From Cinnamomum chago (lineage: Eukaryota; Streptophyta; Magnoliopsida; Laurales; Lauraceae): a DNA stretch of 64,000 bases. Shown here one piece after another: positions 22,101 to 32,101 of this stretch; within the stretch, counting starts at the first letter, position 1, and each line of letters begins with the position of its first letter. Location: positions 14,560,001-14,624,000 of the forward strand of contig CP142454.1 in the NCBI GenBank assembly GCA_038049695.1, written 5' to 3'. A program made the translations under genes and the position numbers. Under the pieces are notes generated by a model. It was not told where the DNA came from and made no database searches. It saw nothing but the letters and a program-made list of their open reading frames with translations.

Positions 22101-25100
22101 TTAACCAGAGCCATACACTTTCAAAGACAGGCTTAATGCCTTGAGCTGGGGGCTACAAAAGGGCTTGGAAATGTTCTTCAGAGAGATGATGATAGCTTCC
22201 TGCAGCTGCAAAATGGTGAAGTTGATGTGAAACTTTTGGTCTTCAAAGATAGCTTTGTTCCTGGACTTCCATAGAGAATAGATAACTTCCATGAAAACTG
22301 CTGCCATGAACTGCCTGCCTGTTGAATCATTTCCTTGGGTTAGAGAAAGCCATAATGTTGCAGCTGAGAAGAGCTGAGGAGGCCTCAAGTTGGTAGCACT
22401 AAAGAGCCAAAGCCATAGCAGTCTAGCCTGGGGACAGGAGAAGAAGAGGTGAGGAACAGATTCCTCCTCTTGGAGATAGCCACTACATTTGGAAGCAAGA
22501 GAAACTCCCCAGCGTTTAAACAAAGAATTGGTTGGAGTTTTGTTGTGCAGCAGGCGCCAACCAAAGCATTGCACTTTAGGAAGGGAGATGGAGTTCCAGA
22601 GAAGCTTTGGCCAAGGTAGAGAGAAACCTCTAAGCCTGATCAGATTCCAAGCTAAACGCATAGAGAGCTGACCATCTGGAGAGTCTCTCCATCTGAGAGT
22701 GTCTCTGTCTACCTGCCTTAGAGAGAGACCTGAGGCCTGACGAGAAGACTGGGATTGGACTGCTGGCTGGATCACTTCATTTACAGCTACCCAAGATATA
22801 CCTCTTTGAAGGAGAGGAGCCAAGCGTCTCAACTTTCTCCAGATACAAGATCCATAGATCGAATTCTGAGGGTGCCAGATTGGTTTGTATTTAAAGCATC
22901 TGTCCTTGAACCAGGCAGACCAAAGAGAAGAAGCTGTGGATGCTTGCCAGCCTAGTTTGAGAAAAGAGGCAGTATTGACGTCTTCTAATTTCCTTATGCC
23001 AAGACCTCCTTCATCCTTAGGGAGAGTTACTGAACCCCAATTAACGTAGTTCGGCTTTGCATGAGGAGCTTTGCCTGACCACAAGAATTGTCTCATCAAT
23101 CTCTCCACTTCTTTACAAATAGAAGCAGGAAGAGGTAATGAAGCTGCTATGTGAATTGGCAAACTAGAGATCACATGTTTTATCAGAACTAAACGACCAG
23201 CAAAAGAAAGGGAATTAGCTTTCCAAGCACTTAGCTTTGCTCTGACAATGTCCAGAAGTTTGAAGAAATGGCGCCTCTTAGGGGTTCCAAAGCAAATTGG
23301 AATACCCAAGTAAGTGAACTGACTCAAAGACTCTTTGATTCCAAGGATGGAGCAAATTTTGTTTTTTCTCCTTGATCCACCTTTCCCTAGGAAGAGTTGG
23401 CTCTTGTGGAGGTTGAGGAACTGGTTTGCTGCAGCCTGGTACTTCTCCAAAAGGTCTTGCAGAACTAGGACACTGGCAGTTGCTCCTTTCATGAAGATGA
23501 GAATATCATCTGCATATAGCAGATGACAAGGAGTTGAGGGAACTGATGAAATCTGACGAAAAATCCCTTGATTTAGAAGACTTTGCAGCTGGAGACTCAG
23601 AATTTCCTCTGCTAAAATGAAGAGGTAAGGAGATAGGGGATCTCCTTGTCTTAGCCCGCAGGAAGAGCTGAAGAAGCCATGCGGAGTCCGGTTTATAAGC
23701 ACTGAACACATTGAGGTGCAAACACATTCTTTGATAAGATCTATCCAAGAGTCTGAGAAGTTAAAGAATTGAAGAGCAGTGAAGAGGAAGGTCCAGTTTA
23801 GCTTGTCAAAAGCTTTGGTAATGTCTAGTTTGAGGCAGAAACTACCTTTAGATTGCTGGAGATTCAACCTCTGGAATAGCTCAAAAGCCAATCCTGAATG
23901 GTGATGTATGCTCCTTCCTTTAATAAAGGTAGCTTGATGATTGGAGATCAGCTTAGGGAGAATTTTGGCAAGTCTACTGGCTAGGATTTTGGAAATAATT
24001 TTATAAGAGAAATTCAGAAGGCTTATTGGTCTGAAATCTGCAAAGTTGGAAGGAGATTTGGATTTTGGAATGAGGGCCAGGAAGAAGGTGTTCGAGGCTC
24101 TGAGAATTCTCTTGGAAGTAAAGAAGTGCTGCACTGCCTTTATAACCGAGTGACCGATTATGTTCCAGGTAGCTGTGAAAAAAATTCCATTGAAGCCGTC
24201 CGGACCAGGGCTGCTCTGGTGCTTGAGGCCAAATACCGCTTCTTTGATTTCTTCTGCAGATGGGATAGAAGTTAAGGCCAGGTTCTCATTGACTGAGACT
24301 TTGGGACTGTCCACCTGAAACAGGTAGGGACTTGGATGACTGTCCTGCTTCTGGAAGAGGTTTGAGAAATGATCCACGGCCAGAGCTTGGATAGATGCTG
24401 AATCTTCAAAGGTCCTGCCATTAACTGTGATGTGATGGATTTTATTGAAAGAGCTCCTTGCTCTAGCTGAGTGGTGGAAGAATTTTGTATTTTTATCTCC
24501 CTCCTTCATCCAAGCTATTCTGGATCTCTGAAGCCAGTGGATCTCTTGAACTTTGAGAGCATCATGAAGCTCTGCTCTGGCTGAGAGAAGCTCTTCTCTT
24601 GCAGACTCTGAAGGGGAGGAGTCAAGCTTCTGTTGACTGTGGAGCACTCGAAATTCAGCTGCTTGGATGTTCTGCTGCATGTTACCAAAGGATACTTTGC
24701 TCCAATTCTTGAGAGTGATCTTCAGGGCCTTTAGCTTTTGAGCTAGAATAAACTGAGGATTTCCTGAGATAGGAACATCCCAGCTAGTTTTGACAGCCTC
24801 CAAAAAAGAGGAATGTAACAACCATTTGTTTTCAAATCTAAAAGGAACTTTAGAGGGGGAGGTTTGAATTTTGTTGGCTAGGAGGATTGGGCTATGGTCT
24901 GAAGAAATCCTAGGGAGATGAAGAAGAATGGGGTCTGGAAAGTGGGCCATCCATTGAGAATTGACTAAGGCTCTATCAAGCCTAGCTGCAACATAAGAAA
25001 GGCCCTGTCTGTTGTTGGCCCAAGTGAACTGGTTACCTGAGAAGAGGACTTCAATTAGTCCAGCTTGGAGAACAGTTGCTTGGAAATCTCTGAGGTTAGA

Positions 25101-25577
25101 AGGATTAGACTGGCGAAGACTAAGTTTGTCTTCAAGGGAGAGAGTGGCATTGAAGTCCCCTAGGACGCACCAGGGGAGGGGAGTAGAAGAGAAGTCTATG
25201 AGCACTTTCCAGAGCTCCTTTCTGAGAAAGGAGTTATTGGAGCCATATACTCCTGTAATGAGACTTGAGAGACCAGTGAAGGAATTTTGAATGAGCATTG
25301 AGAGGTGCTGGTTGGAAAAGTCTGAAATGGAGATGGAAAGATGGTGGGAAGACTTTGAGAGGCACCAGAGATTGGTGACAGAGTCTGGGGAGGCATTAGA
25401 GTGGAAGGTGTCAAATCCAAAACTACTCAGCTTAAGGGAGGAAGTTGAAGAAAAAAGGGTCTTAGGTTCTGAAAGGAAGATGAGGTCAGGAGAATGATGG
25501 TGAACCAGGTTAGCCAGAGCTCTTTTGGTAGGGGAGTTTGCTATTCCCCTACAGTTCCAGTATAGGACTCTTAACAT
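22101..25577 (-). CDS. L1 ORF2: endonuclease / reverse transcriptase
   Basis: An uninterrupted 1158-codon protein for target-primed reverse transcription. Residues 1 to about 235 form the endonuclease/exonuclease/phosphatase domain: WNCRG (7-11), E37, GVYGS (109-113), LGDFN (139-143) and SSDHS (225-229), all expected catalytic positions present. Residues about 440-720 form the reverse transcriptase: SSPGPDG (455-461), FRPISLLN (515-522), LDITKAFD (584-591), GLRQGDPLSPYLF (641-653) and the catalytic YADD (688-691). A zf-RVT-type region follows near residues 980-1080 (CFGWRLLHNKTPT, then SVPHLFFSCP). The start ATG overlaps the ORF1 stop as ATGTTAA, suggesting termination-reinitiation. Whether it is expressed is unknown. 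Confidence 0.95.
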   Translation of the reverse strand: MLRVLYWNCRGIANSPTKRALANLVHHHSPDLIFLSEPKTLFSSTSSLKLSSFGFDTFHSNASPDSVTNLWCLSKSSHHLSISISDFSNQHLSMLIQNSFTGLSSLITGVYGSNNSFLRKELWKVLIDFSSTPLPWCVLGDFNATLSLEDKLSLRQSNPSNLRDFQATVLQAGLIEVLFSGNQFTWANNRQGLSYVAARLDRALVNSQWMAHFPDPILLHLPRISSDHSPILLANKIQTSPSKVPFRFENKWLLHSSFLEAVKTSWDVPISGNPQFILAQKLKALKITLKNWSKVSFGNMQQNIQAAEFRVLHSQQKLDSSPSESAREELLSARAELHDALKVQEIHWLQRSRIAWMKEGDKNTKFFHHSARARSSFNKIHHITVNGRTFEDSASIQALAVDHFSNLFQKQDSHPSPYLFQVDSPKVSVNENLALTSIPSAEEIKEAVFGLKHQSSPGPDGFNGIFFTATWNIIGHSVIKAVQHFFTSKRILRASNTFFLALIPKSKSPSNFADFRPISLLNFSYKIISKILASRLAKILPKLISNHQATFIKGRSIHHHSGLAFELFQRLNLQQSKGSFCLKLDITKAFDKLNWTFLFTALQFFNFSDSWIDLIKECVCTSMCSVLINRTPHGFFSSSCGLRQGDPLSPYLFILAEEILSLQLQSLLNQGIFRQISSVPSTPCHLLYADDILIFMKGATASVLVLQDLLEKYQAAANQFLNLHKSQLFLGKGGSRRKNKICSILGIKESLSQFTYLGIPICFGTPKRRHFFKLLDIVRAKLSAWKANSLSFAGRLVLIKHVISSLPIHIAASLPLPASICKEVERLMRQFLWSGKAPHAKPNYVNWGSVTLPKDEGGLGIRKLEDVNTASFLKLGWQASTASSLWSAWFKDRCFKYKPIWHPQNSIYGSCIWRKLRRLAPLLQRGISWVAVNEVIQPAVQSQSSRQASGLSLRQVDRDTLRWRDSPDGQLSMRLAWNLIRLRGFSLPWPKLLWNSISLPKVQCFGWRLLHNKTPTNSLFKRWGVSLASKCSGYLQEEESVPHLFFSCPQARLLWLWLFSATNLRPPQLFSAATLWLSLTQGNDSTGRQFMAAVFMEVIYSLWKSRNKAIFEDQKFHINFTILQLQEAIIISLKNISKPFCSPQLKALSLSLKVYGSG

Positions 25578-27094
25578 GGAGACAGGTTTGGGCGGGAGAG
25601 TCTACCTCTAGATCTCCTTGTGATTGGGCCAGAAGAGGGGTCTTTGGAAAGATTTGGTCTCCCTATATTTTTGCCTTTATTTTGAGGTCTGGGATTGATG
25701 GCAGCCTCTTCTAAGGAGGAGCTGGTAGTCTCAGAGTGGGACTTAATTCCTGAAGCTGAAGCAGCTGGAGGGGGAGACTGGCCTATGTGTAATCTTGAAG
25801 ATTGGGCAACTACTGAAGGTGAGAGGTGGTCAAGTGACTGAGGTTCGAGAGGAGGAATTGTATGCTCAAATCCTGGAGGGAGATCTGAGGAAGAGGAAGA
25901 GTTTCCTTCTAAGAAGGCGTGGAGATTACGGCCAAATGTAGAAGGGTTGGAGACTGGGTCTATCAAAGAGCATTTATCTAGGATGTCAAAGGGGTTGGAG
26001 GTATCTATTGGTTCTAAGGGAGTCCTTTGGAGGACCTCAGTGATAGCATCATAAGGCAGGTCTAAGAAGGAAAGAGAAGAGGATTTAGGATTGGAGGAGG
26101 AGGACTTCCTAGAAGAAGGTTTAGGAGGTGGAAAGAGGGGACTATTTGCTACTGGGTTGGAGAGGGACTGAATGTTACTAGATGGAAGGTGGTTGTTCTC
26201 TTCTTGTTGGGAAGGTGGCCTAGTCTGGGAGAGAACAGCTAGCTGGCGGGGGGGGGGAATTGGAGTGAAGCAGGGGAAGCAGGAAGACTAGTGAAATGAA
26301 GATTTGGTGCAGGTTGGACTGAGGGGGAAGAGATGGTGAGCTGTTTTGGGTTGGATAAACTTGCTGGGGGGGGGGGGGGGATTGTTTTGAGGACCTGGAA
26401 CGTTGTGGTCAGAGGACTGAGTGATAGAAGGGGAAGGGGTGGTTACTCTGTTTTTGTCTAATGGAGAGAAGGGACAGGATGAATGCTTATGACCAGCTGA
26501 AAAACAGTGAGGACAAGGAAGATTTTCATACTCTATGTCTATCTCCAGTTCTGACTCTCCTTGAAGCTCCACAAGAATAGAGTTTGGTCTTGGCTTAGAC
26601 AGATCTAAGGTTACCAAGACTCTAGCAAAAGATAGGATTTTCTGGCCCTGGGTGATGTTGTCAAGCCTGATAGGGAGACCTATTGAGTTTGCTATGGAAA
26701 AAATGATGTTTTGGCTCCAGCAATGGTAAGGCAGCCCTTTTAATCTAATCCAGACTGGTGCTAAGGATGGCCAAGGTGATTCCTCTTGGCCTGGGAACCA
26801 GGGCAAGAAGAGAACTTTGAACTTGTCCATTGTGTGTGGGGAAAGACCAAGGATGTAGGCTTTGTCTTCAGGGGAGTTGAAACGAAAGAGGAAGTTGCCT
26901 TTGTTGGTCAGGGAAACCATACAGGGCATAGAGAGAGGCCAGAGCCTAGCTCTCTCCTCAACCCATTCCAAGGAAGGACGTCTTCCTACAAACCTACCGA
27001 TGGCTGCATTAGTGAAAGACTCTTTGCTAGAAGAAATCATGGATAGAGGAATAGTAAGGGACGGCTTACCATTTTTCCAGGACAATACGATCAA
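25571..27094 (-). pseudogene. L1 ORF1: nucleic-acid-binding protein, interrupted between two poly-C tracts
   Basis: ORF1 of the L1, probably an RNA-binding chaperone. The first block (27094-26288, 268 codons) has a DUF4283-like domain at about residues 5-170 and a zinc knuckle CPHC-x4-H-x4-C at 194-207. It runs through a C15 tract (minus-strand view; G15 at 26366-26380) and stops at 26288-26290. The second block returns to the same frame after a C10 tract (G10 at 26248-26257) and continues to the stop at 25571-25573, including LPPGFEHT. Between the two tracts another frame is open. So the only lesions appear to be length changes in two homopolymers that shift the frame out and back. Real frameshift, polymorphism and sequencing error cannot be told apart from one sequence. 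Confidence 0.8.
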
Positions 27095-27119
27095 GTTATG
27101 TAATATAGTATTTTAAAGT

Positions 27120-28250
27120 TTTTTTAACAGACAGGTCTGCAGACAATTGACATAGGTCTCAAGAAAACTCTCAACATAATCAATTTGAGCCATTGAAGAG
27201 GATTGTTTTGTATGATAATAATCCTCATCGGGTGATTTTATTTTACTTTCATTTGGGTTTACATAATAGTTTCTAGTTTCCATGCCACCATGAATATGTA
27301 AAAAAAAAAAAATTGACTTACCCCACGAAAATATTTAAGTTTTGGACTGATAGTCTAGATTGTCCCTCCCCCACTCCCTTTTCTTTTCTTCTTTTTTTTT
27401 GAAATAAAAAATCAATAAGAAAATTAAAAAAAAAATTGGGAATCCTCATTTTTAAATTTTTTTGTGTTTTACATGTAAATAAAATATAAAAAGACAATAT
27501 AAATGTGGTGAAAATCAAGTTCCCAATACAAACTTATCACATTTTTTGCTTCAAACTTAACCCATTAAAAGCCAGTATTAGTGATGACCAAAACTTGTAT
27601 GTTTCCACCGAAAACACCTACCTACATTTCACTAAATTTCAAAGCCATGTTCATAATAGTATAATACCATAATTTCCTAATAAACTATCTATAGATGAAG
27701 AACGATAGTATAAACTTATCTGACATGTTCTTTCAGACGCTATTGTAAACTTGCACTATTCTTGCTTATAATTGAACTTACAGTCACAAATTTTTTTTCT
27801 TGGTGTTTCTAATTGGACACAACATACATTCTATATAATTCTATATTGACTTTTTTGAATCTTGTCAGTGAATACATACTGAATACATGTCATTGTAAAT
27901 TTTTTGGGGTTTAAATAGATAGGAGACCGAAACCCTAAAACACCATGTACGTTAATGGTTGATTTCAATCGACCGATCGGAAGAATAAACGAAGGAGAGC
28001 GGAAAAAATTGTAGATTTTAAAAACTATGATTTATTGACCAAGTTCTCAGCTAATAAGCTAAAATAACTAACTCAACAGCCAAGACAGAGTGTTGCGTGA
28101 ATCGTACGGAGTCTCAGTACTCATGTCATGTGGACTATAATGCGGTGGACACACATGCACACTAGAAATATGGGCGGGACTCGGGCTGTATTAAAGATTA
28201 AAAAATCGAATAGAATGACATGTTACGTATTTTAAGTTTTTCAAATGACA
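27120..28250. other. Intergenic, no gene seen
   Basis: AT-rich sequence with several A- and T-runs. No coding signal or recognisable repeat ends. Confidence 0.4.
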
Positions 28251-28393
28251 TGTCAAAAAAGCAGTATACCTATTTGGATTTTAGTTTTTTTTGCAGAGTA
28301 TTTCCTGTACTTTGTTATTTTATGCTAAACCTACATGTAGTTTTAATTAACATGCAAAATGAACGGATTCCGTTAGTATTGACGGTGTACGTC

Positions 28394-28578
28394 GTATAAA
28401 AAGTGTCTGTGCATACTGGCGCTAAATTATTCGCCCAAAAAGACTTATTTGCCCTTGAACCATGCCTAAGCAATTTTTTTGCCCTCTCTATCCCTTTCCC
28501 TCTCGCTCTCTCTTTGAGGGTTTCTGATTCAATTTCAGTAAATAGTTCGATTCTTCTGCTCTGTTTTTTAAAGATTCG
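28394..28578 (+). promoter_or_regulatory. Captured TATA-like motif and UTR exon of the AVT6 fragment
   Basis: A GTATAAAAAG motif near 28395 precedes a CT-rich leader (CCCTCTCGCTCTCTCTTTG, about 28498) and a splice donor ATTCG|GTGAGT at 28578/28579. This looks like a plant core promoter with a 5' UTR exon. Inferred from motifs; no expression evidence. Confidence 0.35.
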
Positions 28579-29627
28579 GTGAGTCTTGATGGTCCATTTT
28601 GCTTTAATTTGATCTGGTTTCCTGTTTCGTTTCCTGAGTAGATATTGATTGGAGATTATGACTTGCTTTTTTGGTTTGGTTTTTTGTTGGAAGATCTGAT
28701 TTTTCGAATGGTAGGGATTGTTTTTGAGTTGAGTCGTTTGGATTTCTGTCGGGATTTTTCTGGATCTTTTGGCTTTTTAACTTCTTTGATTCTAGTTTGC
28801 TAGAAGAATTAGATTCTTGAGCTTATTTGTTTTGGTTTCTTTTAGATTTTTTGAGGTCTTTTGATTCTGAATTGTATAATTTTAGAAAGCTGGAATGGAA
28901 GCTGGATTTTGTATCAGTTGTGGATGTTCTGTAAGATTTTGAAGCGGTTTTGGTTATTTGCAAATCTAAAAGCCGGATTTTTTGTGACCTATTTTTAAGT
29001 TTTCCAAGATTAGGTTCTATGTTCTCTGCTTTTGACATCGTAAGTGAGATTTTGATCTAACGATGTCAGAGTTTTCGTAAGATTATGAGGTTTAGATCTT
29101 GATTCTTTGATTTTTCAAATGATATGATCTTTTTTGTTTCTGTAGAATCTTGAACCAGATTGTTAGGATTCTGTAGAATCTTGAGCCTATTTTTAGCTTT
29201 GAAATGCTGAAATCGAATCTTGAACAATATTGCTAAAAGATTATGTTGAATTTTGATCTTTGGATCCTAAATTCTTTGAATTCAAGAATAAAGAATCCAT
29301 CTTTGAACCCAGTTTGCAGACCTTTAACTGGAATTCAGATTTACAGCTTTCCTTTCTAAATTCTGTCATCATGATACAATTTGTTTTAAGTTTTGTAAGT
29401 AGCTTTCGTACATCATATTTCAGGTGTACAGCTCAATCTGTGTCTCTACCTGTATTTACCTCCATTTTCCTTGTTTCCTTTGAACAAATTTGTAGCATCT
29501 GGTTCTGATTTTGCTAATCTTTGAAGCTTTCAGACAAATTTTAGAACTGTTGAAGCTTTGAGTTGTGTGTGGTTGCTGTAATCTGTAAATCTCATTCTTT
29601 GTAATAAGATCTGAATTGGAAAAAAAG

Positions 29628-29870
29628 ACGACAATTGGAAGCGTTGCACCGGTAAAGGAGAAAAGGTCTCGGAAGAACAAGCATAAGCATGTTGTGGATG
29701 AAAAGTCTCCTCTATTGCCTAGCAAGCAAGAGGAAGATGTTTAGGTCGTTGATGGATTTAATGGGGCTTCCTTTGCTGGGGCTGTATTTAATTTATCAAC
29801 AACCATTGTTGGAGTTGGTATCATGGCTCTGCCAGCAACAATGAAGGTTCTAGGGCTCGGTCTTGGGAAG
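29628..29870 (+). pseudogene. AVT6: AVT6-type amino-acid transporter, captured 5' coding fragment
   Basis: Reading in frame from 29628 gives TIGSVAPVKEKRSRKNKHK, DEKSPLLPSKQEED and then GASFAGAVFNLSTTIVGVGI, MALPATMKVLG. This is the N-terminus and first membrane helix of plant AVT6-type (AAAP family) amino-acid transporters. The normal ATG is ACG here (29628-29630) and an in-frame TAG interrupts the codons after EEDV (near 29742). Homology stops near 29870, so most of the roughly 11-helix protein is absent. Upstream, a pyrimidine-rich UTR-like exon ends at 28578 with donor GTGAGT, and an acceptor lies just before 29611, so the promoter side and 5' UTR intron seem to have been captured too. 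It is a pseudogene inside a TIR element and unrelated to the GAT1-like gene at 59 kb. Confidence 0.8.
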
Positions 29871-30159
29871 ACGATGAGATAAAAGAAATGATAGAGAAGG
29901 CAAGCGAAAGAGAGCAAATGAACAAAAAAAGCGTAGAGACATCTTATATATGGAGGGGTAAATTTGCCATTTCCTACATTCCATCACGTCCGTTTGTATT
30001 TGCATGTTAATTAGAACTACAGGTAGGTTTAATACAAAATACCAAAGTACATGCTACTCTGTAAAAAGACCAAAGTACAGGTAGGTATGATGCTTTTTTA
30101 GGCTTGGATAAAAATACTTGCACATGCACACATACGCTCACTTAAGTCCATATATGTGT

Positions 30160-30250
30160 TTTTAGTCCAAGATTAATCCTCCCATTGTTTTTATGGAAGG
30201 GTGATGCCTCACCACTAAGCTACGAGTGGATTGACGTGTAAGTGAAATAT
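30160..30250 (-). repeat. tRNA/SINE head-like fragment
   Basis: The minus strand reads GTAGCTTAGTGGTGAGGCATC, a good box-A-like stretch, but no clear box B follows. Probably a decayed SINE. Confidence 0.25.
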
Positions 30251-31203
30251 CAATAAAAATTTAGTATTTATATAGAAATGCATAAAATAAAATTAATTTT
30301 AAGAATTTAACAACTCAATCTTATTGGGCTTTTTGTATTTCAAAAGGCTCCAAAAGGTTTTTGTCCTTTTTTAAAAAAAGTTTTTTTTTTGTCTTTTCCT
30401 CTACTTTTTTTTTTTTTATAAATGGGTAGTGATGGCTTTATGTAAGTGCATAGGATTCACATCAGTTAAGTCCGAAACTTTAATAGGCTTTATACGCATT
30501 TTCATGATCTTTTGAGTATTCTAAATTAGTGTTTGAAGTTCAGACTCGGTGTGCAACAAAATTTAAAAAAGGAGAAGGCTGTTGTATCTTTAGAAAGAGA
30601 GCGTCATAAGAAGGATTCACATTCACAAATCAGGTGTTATTGTTTTATTTGACGGCAGTTGATCGTGAGCTCCAAGTGTAGAGCCGCGATGTAGTAATAA
30701 ACTGGTGAGATCAGGTCGATCTACAAGGAGCAATATAAATTATGGTTCCTTTTCAACTTGTACCCGCCCTAAATAAAATCTAATTTTAGCCTAAAATCTA
30801 GAAAAGTATATTCATCATTCCTACTTTAAATTAAAATTAAATGCATTTTCAAAAATAAAAATTTCTTAAATCTAAAAATCCTAAACTAAAAACTAAAATT
30901 GCTACAAAAGAACAGACAAGTTAGAACATCAAGAATAAAAAGTACCAAAAATAAAAATAAGAAACTAAAGTAGAAACAAAAGAAACCTAAGTTAAAAAGT
31001 TAGTAATGCAATGCATGCCATGAGATGCTGAAAAATTCTAAGTCTGAAAAACTAGTATGAAGGGTTATTTTTATGCACGGTTTTTCCTAATCTAATGCTA
31101 CCTAAAACTAAGTTTAATGACTGAAATTTAAACTAAAATGATGCATGGATCAAATAAAAACAAAACGGAAGTGAAAAATGATTTAAAACGAATGAGATAT
31201 GCG

Positions 31204-32101
31204 TAGGGTTGTAAACGGGTCGGTTCCGGTCCGGGTCCACTCTGGACCCGGACCCGGAACCGTTTAGTAAGAGGGGGAACCGGACCCGGATCGGAACTAG
31301 GAAACTGGTTCCGGAACCGGTTCCGATAATTTTAATGGGAACCGGAACCAGAACCGTTTGCACTTGATTTGCCTATGGCCTGTGGTTTGACCTCGAGCCA
31401 GTGTACTGCTCTTGTCCACACAGTCGATAACAACCCTTTGAACCCTTTTTTTTTCTTTTTAATTTGTTACTACTAACTTTCATTAAAGCAAAGCTTAGAA
31501 GTACCAAAGATATACTTCGCATTGTTGGCTTCAACCTCTTGAATTGGCTCTCGTATATGTCTGTGTTGAAAAGAGGGAAATTTTGCAATCAACTTTTTAT
31601 CTTTTGTTGTGGGATCAGGGTAGCTGTGAGGCATTATCGAGGTCTTGTGGATGCTGCAGAGGGATTGTAGAAGATGAGGTGCAACGTGAGCAGTGTGAAT
31701 CAGCGTGCGATTTCGCTACACACTTCTTTTGCCACAAGTGCTCTCTCTGCCAGGAAGGGAGAGAGCTGCGTCGCAGGCTGCCCCATCCTGGATTTAATGG
31801 GCGTTCAGTACTGGTTATGATCCCACCAGCATGAGGAACGAAAGATTATATTAGAAACTTAAAATGAGGGGTTCCCATACATATATTAGTATTTAGGTTA
31901 GAGTATATTGAGTCAGGTCTAGGTCCACGGGTCTGAGCTACTGTGGATCCGGAACCGGACCTGTTTAGGTAACGGTTCCAAAAAAATGATCCGGAACCGG
32001 AACCATTTACTTATCGGAACCAAAATAAGGACCCAAACCCGGAACCTAACGGGTCGGAACCTTCGGAGAATCGGAGAATCGGGGACTCATTTACAACCCT
32101 A
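31204..32101 (+). mobile_element. hAT element with captured PLAC8 gene fragment, 8-bp TSD
   Basis: Starts TAGGGTTGTAAACGGGTCGG and ends GGGACTCATTTACAACCCTA, flanked on both sides by a perfect 8-bp repeat GATATGCG (31196-31203 and 32102-32109). This is the hAT signature. Its GGAACCGG-rich ends match the copies at 10147 and 20845, but it is 898 bp because about 480 bp of foreign sequence (about 31357-31840) sits in the middle. That insert encodes part of a PLAC8-type protein. Confidence 0.88.
31544..31834 (+). pseudogene. PLAC8 (cysteine-rich) family fragment inside hAT element
   Basis: From 31670 the frame reads EDEVQREQCESACDFATHFF, then CHKCSLCQEGRELRRRLPHP and GFNGRSVLVMIPP. The spaced cysteines and the CSLCQEGRELRRR block resemble the C-terminal half of plant PLAC8-domain proteins (PCR / cell-number-regulator relatives, often membrane-associated with roles in metal transport or organ size). 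Homology ends at IPPA, where the reading frame terminates and hAT sequence resumes. An upstream 68-codon frame (31464) may hold the preceding part shifted out of frame. The family call is from motif memory; the function of this fragment is unknown. Confidence 0.6.

Larger units (their letters stand above)
21955..27110 (-). mobile_element. L1-type LINE, nearly complete
   Basis: A minus-strand non-LTR retrotransposon of about 5.1 kb. From its 5' end it has ORF1 (27094-25571, interrupted), ORF2 (25577-22101, intact), a 3' UTR of about 135 bp and a poly(A) tail seen as ten T at 21955-21964. ORF1 seems to begin at or just before its DUF4283-like domain, so the element is probably slightly 5'-truncated. 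I could not identify a target-site duplication. The intact ORF2 suggests a fairly recent insertion. Confidence 0.9.
28255..30099 (+). mobile_element. Pack-MULE-like TIR element with captured transporter fragment
   Basis: Inverted repeats of about 110 bp bound the unit. The left one (28255-28370) contains TTTCCTGTACTTTGTTATTT and TAATTAACATGCAAA; the right one (29985-30099), reverse-complemented, contains CATGTACTTTGGTATTTT and TAATTAACATGCAAA. I judge them about 80 percent alike by eye. Long TIRs around host gene sequence and no transposase fit a Pack-MULE. Inside are a 5' UTR-like exon, an apparent 5' UTR intron and a first coding exon of an AVT6-like gene. I did not find a convincing 9-bp target duplication, so the superfamily is inferred from TIR length. 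Confidence 0.7.

Noticed and set aside
22489..25497. Plus-strand open frames across the L1 region
   Set aside because: They are antisense to the 1158-codon ORF2 and lack recognisable domains.
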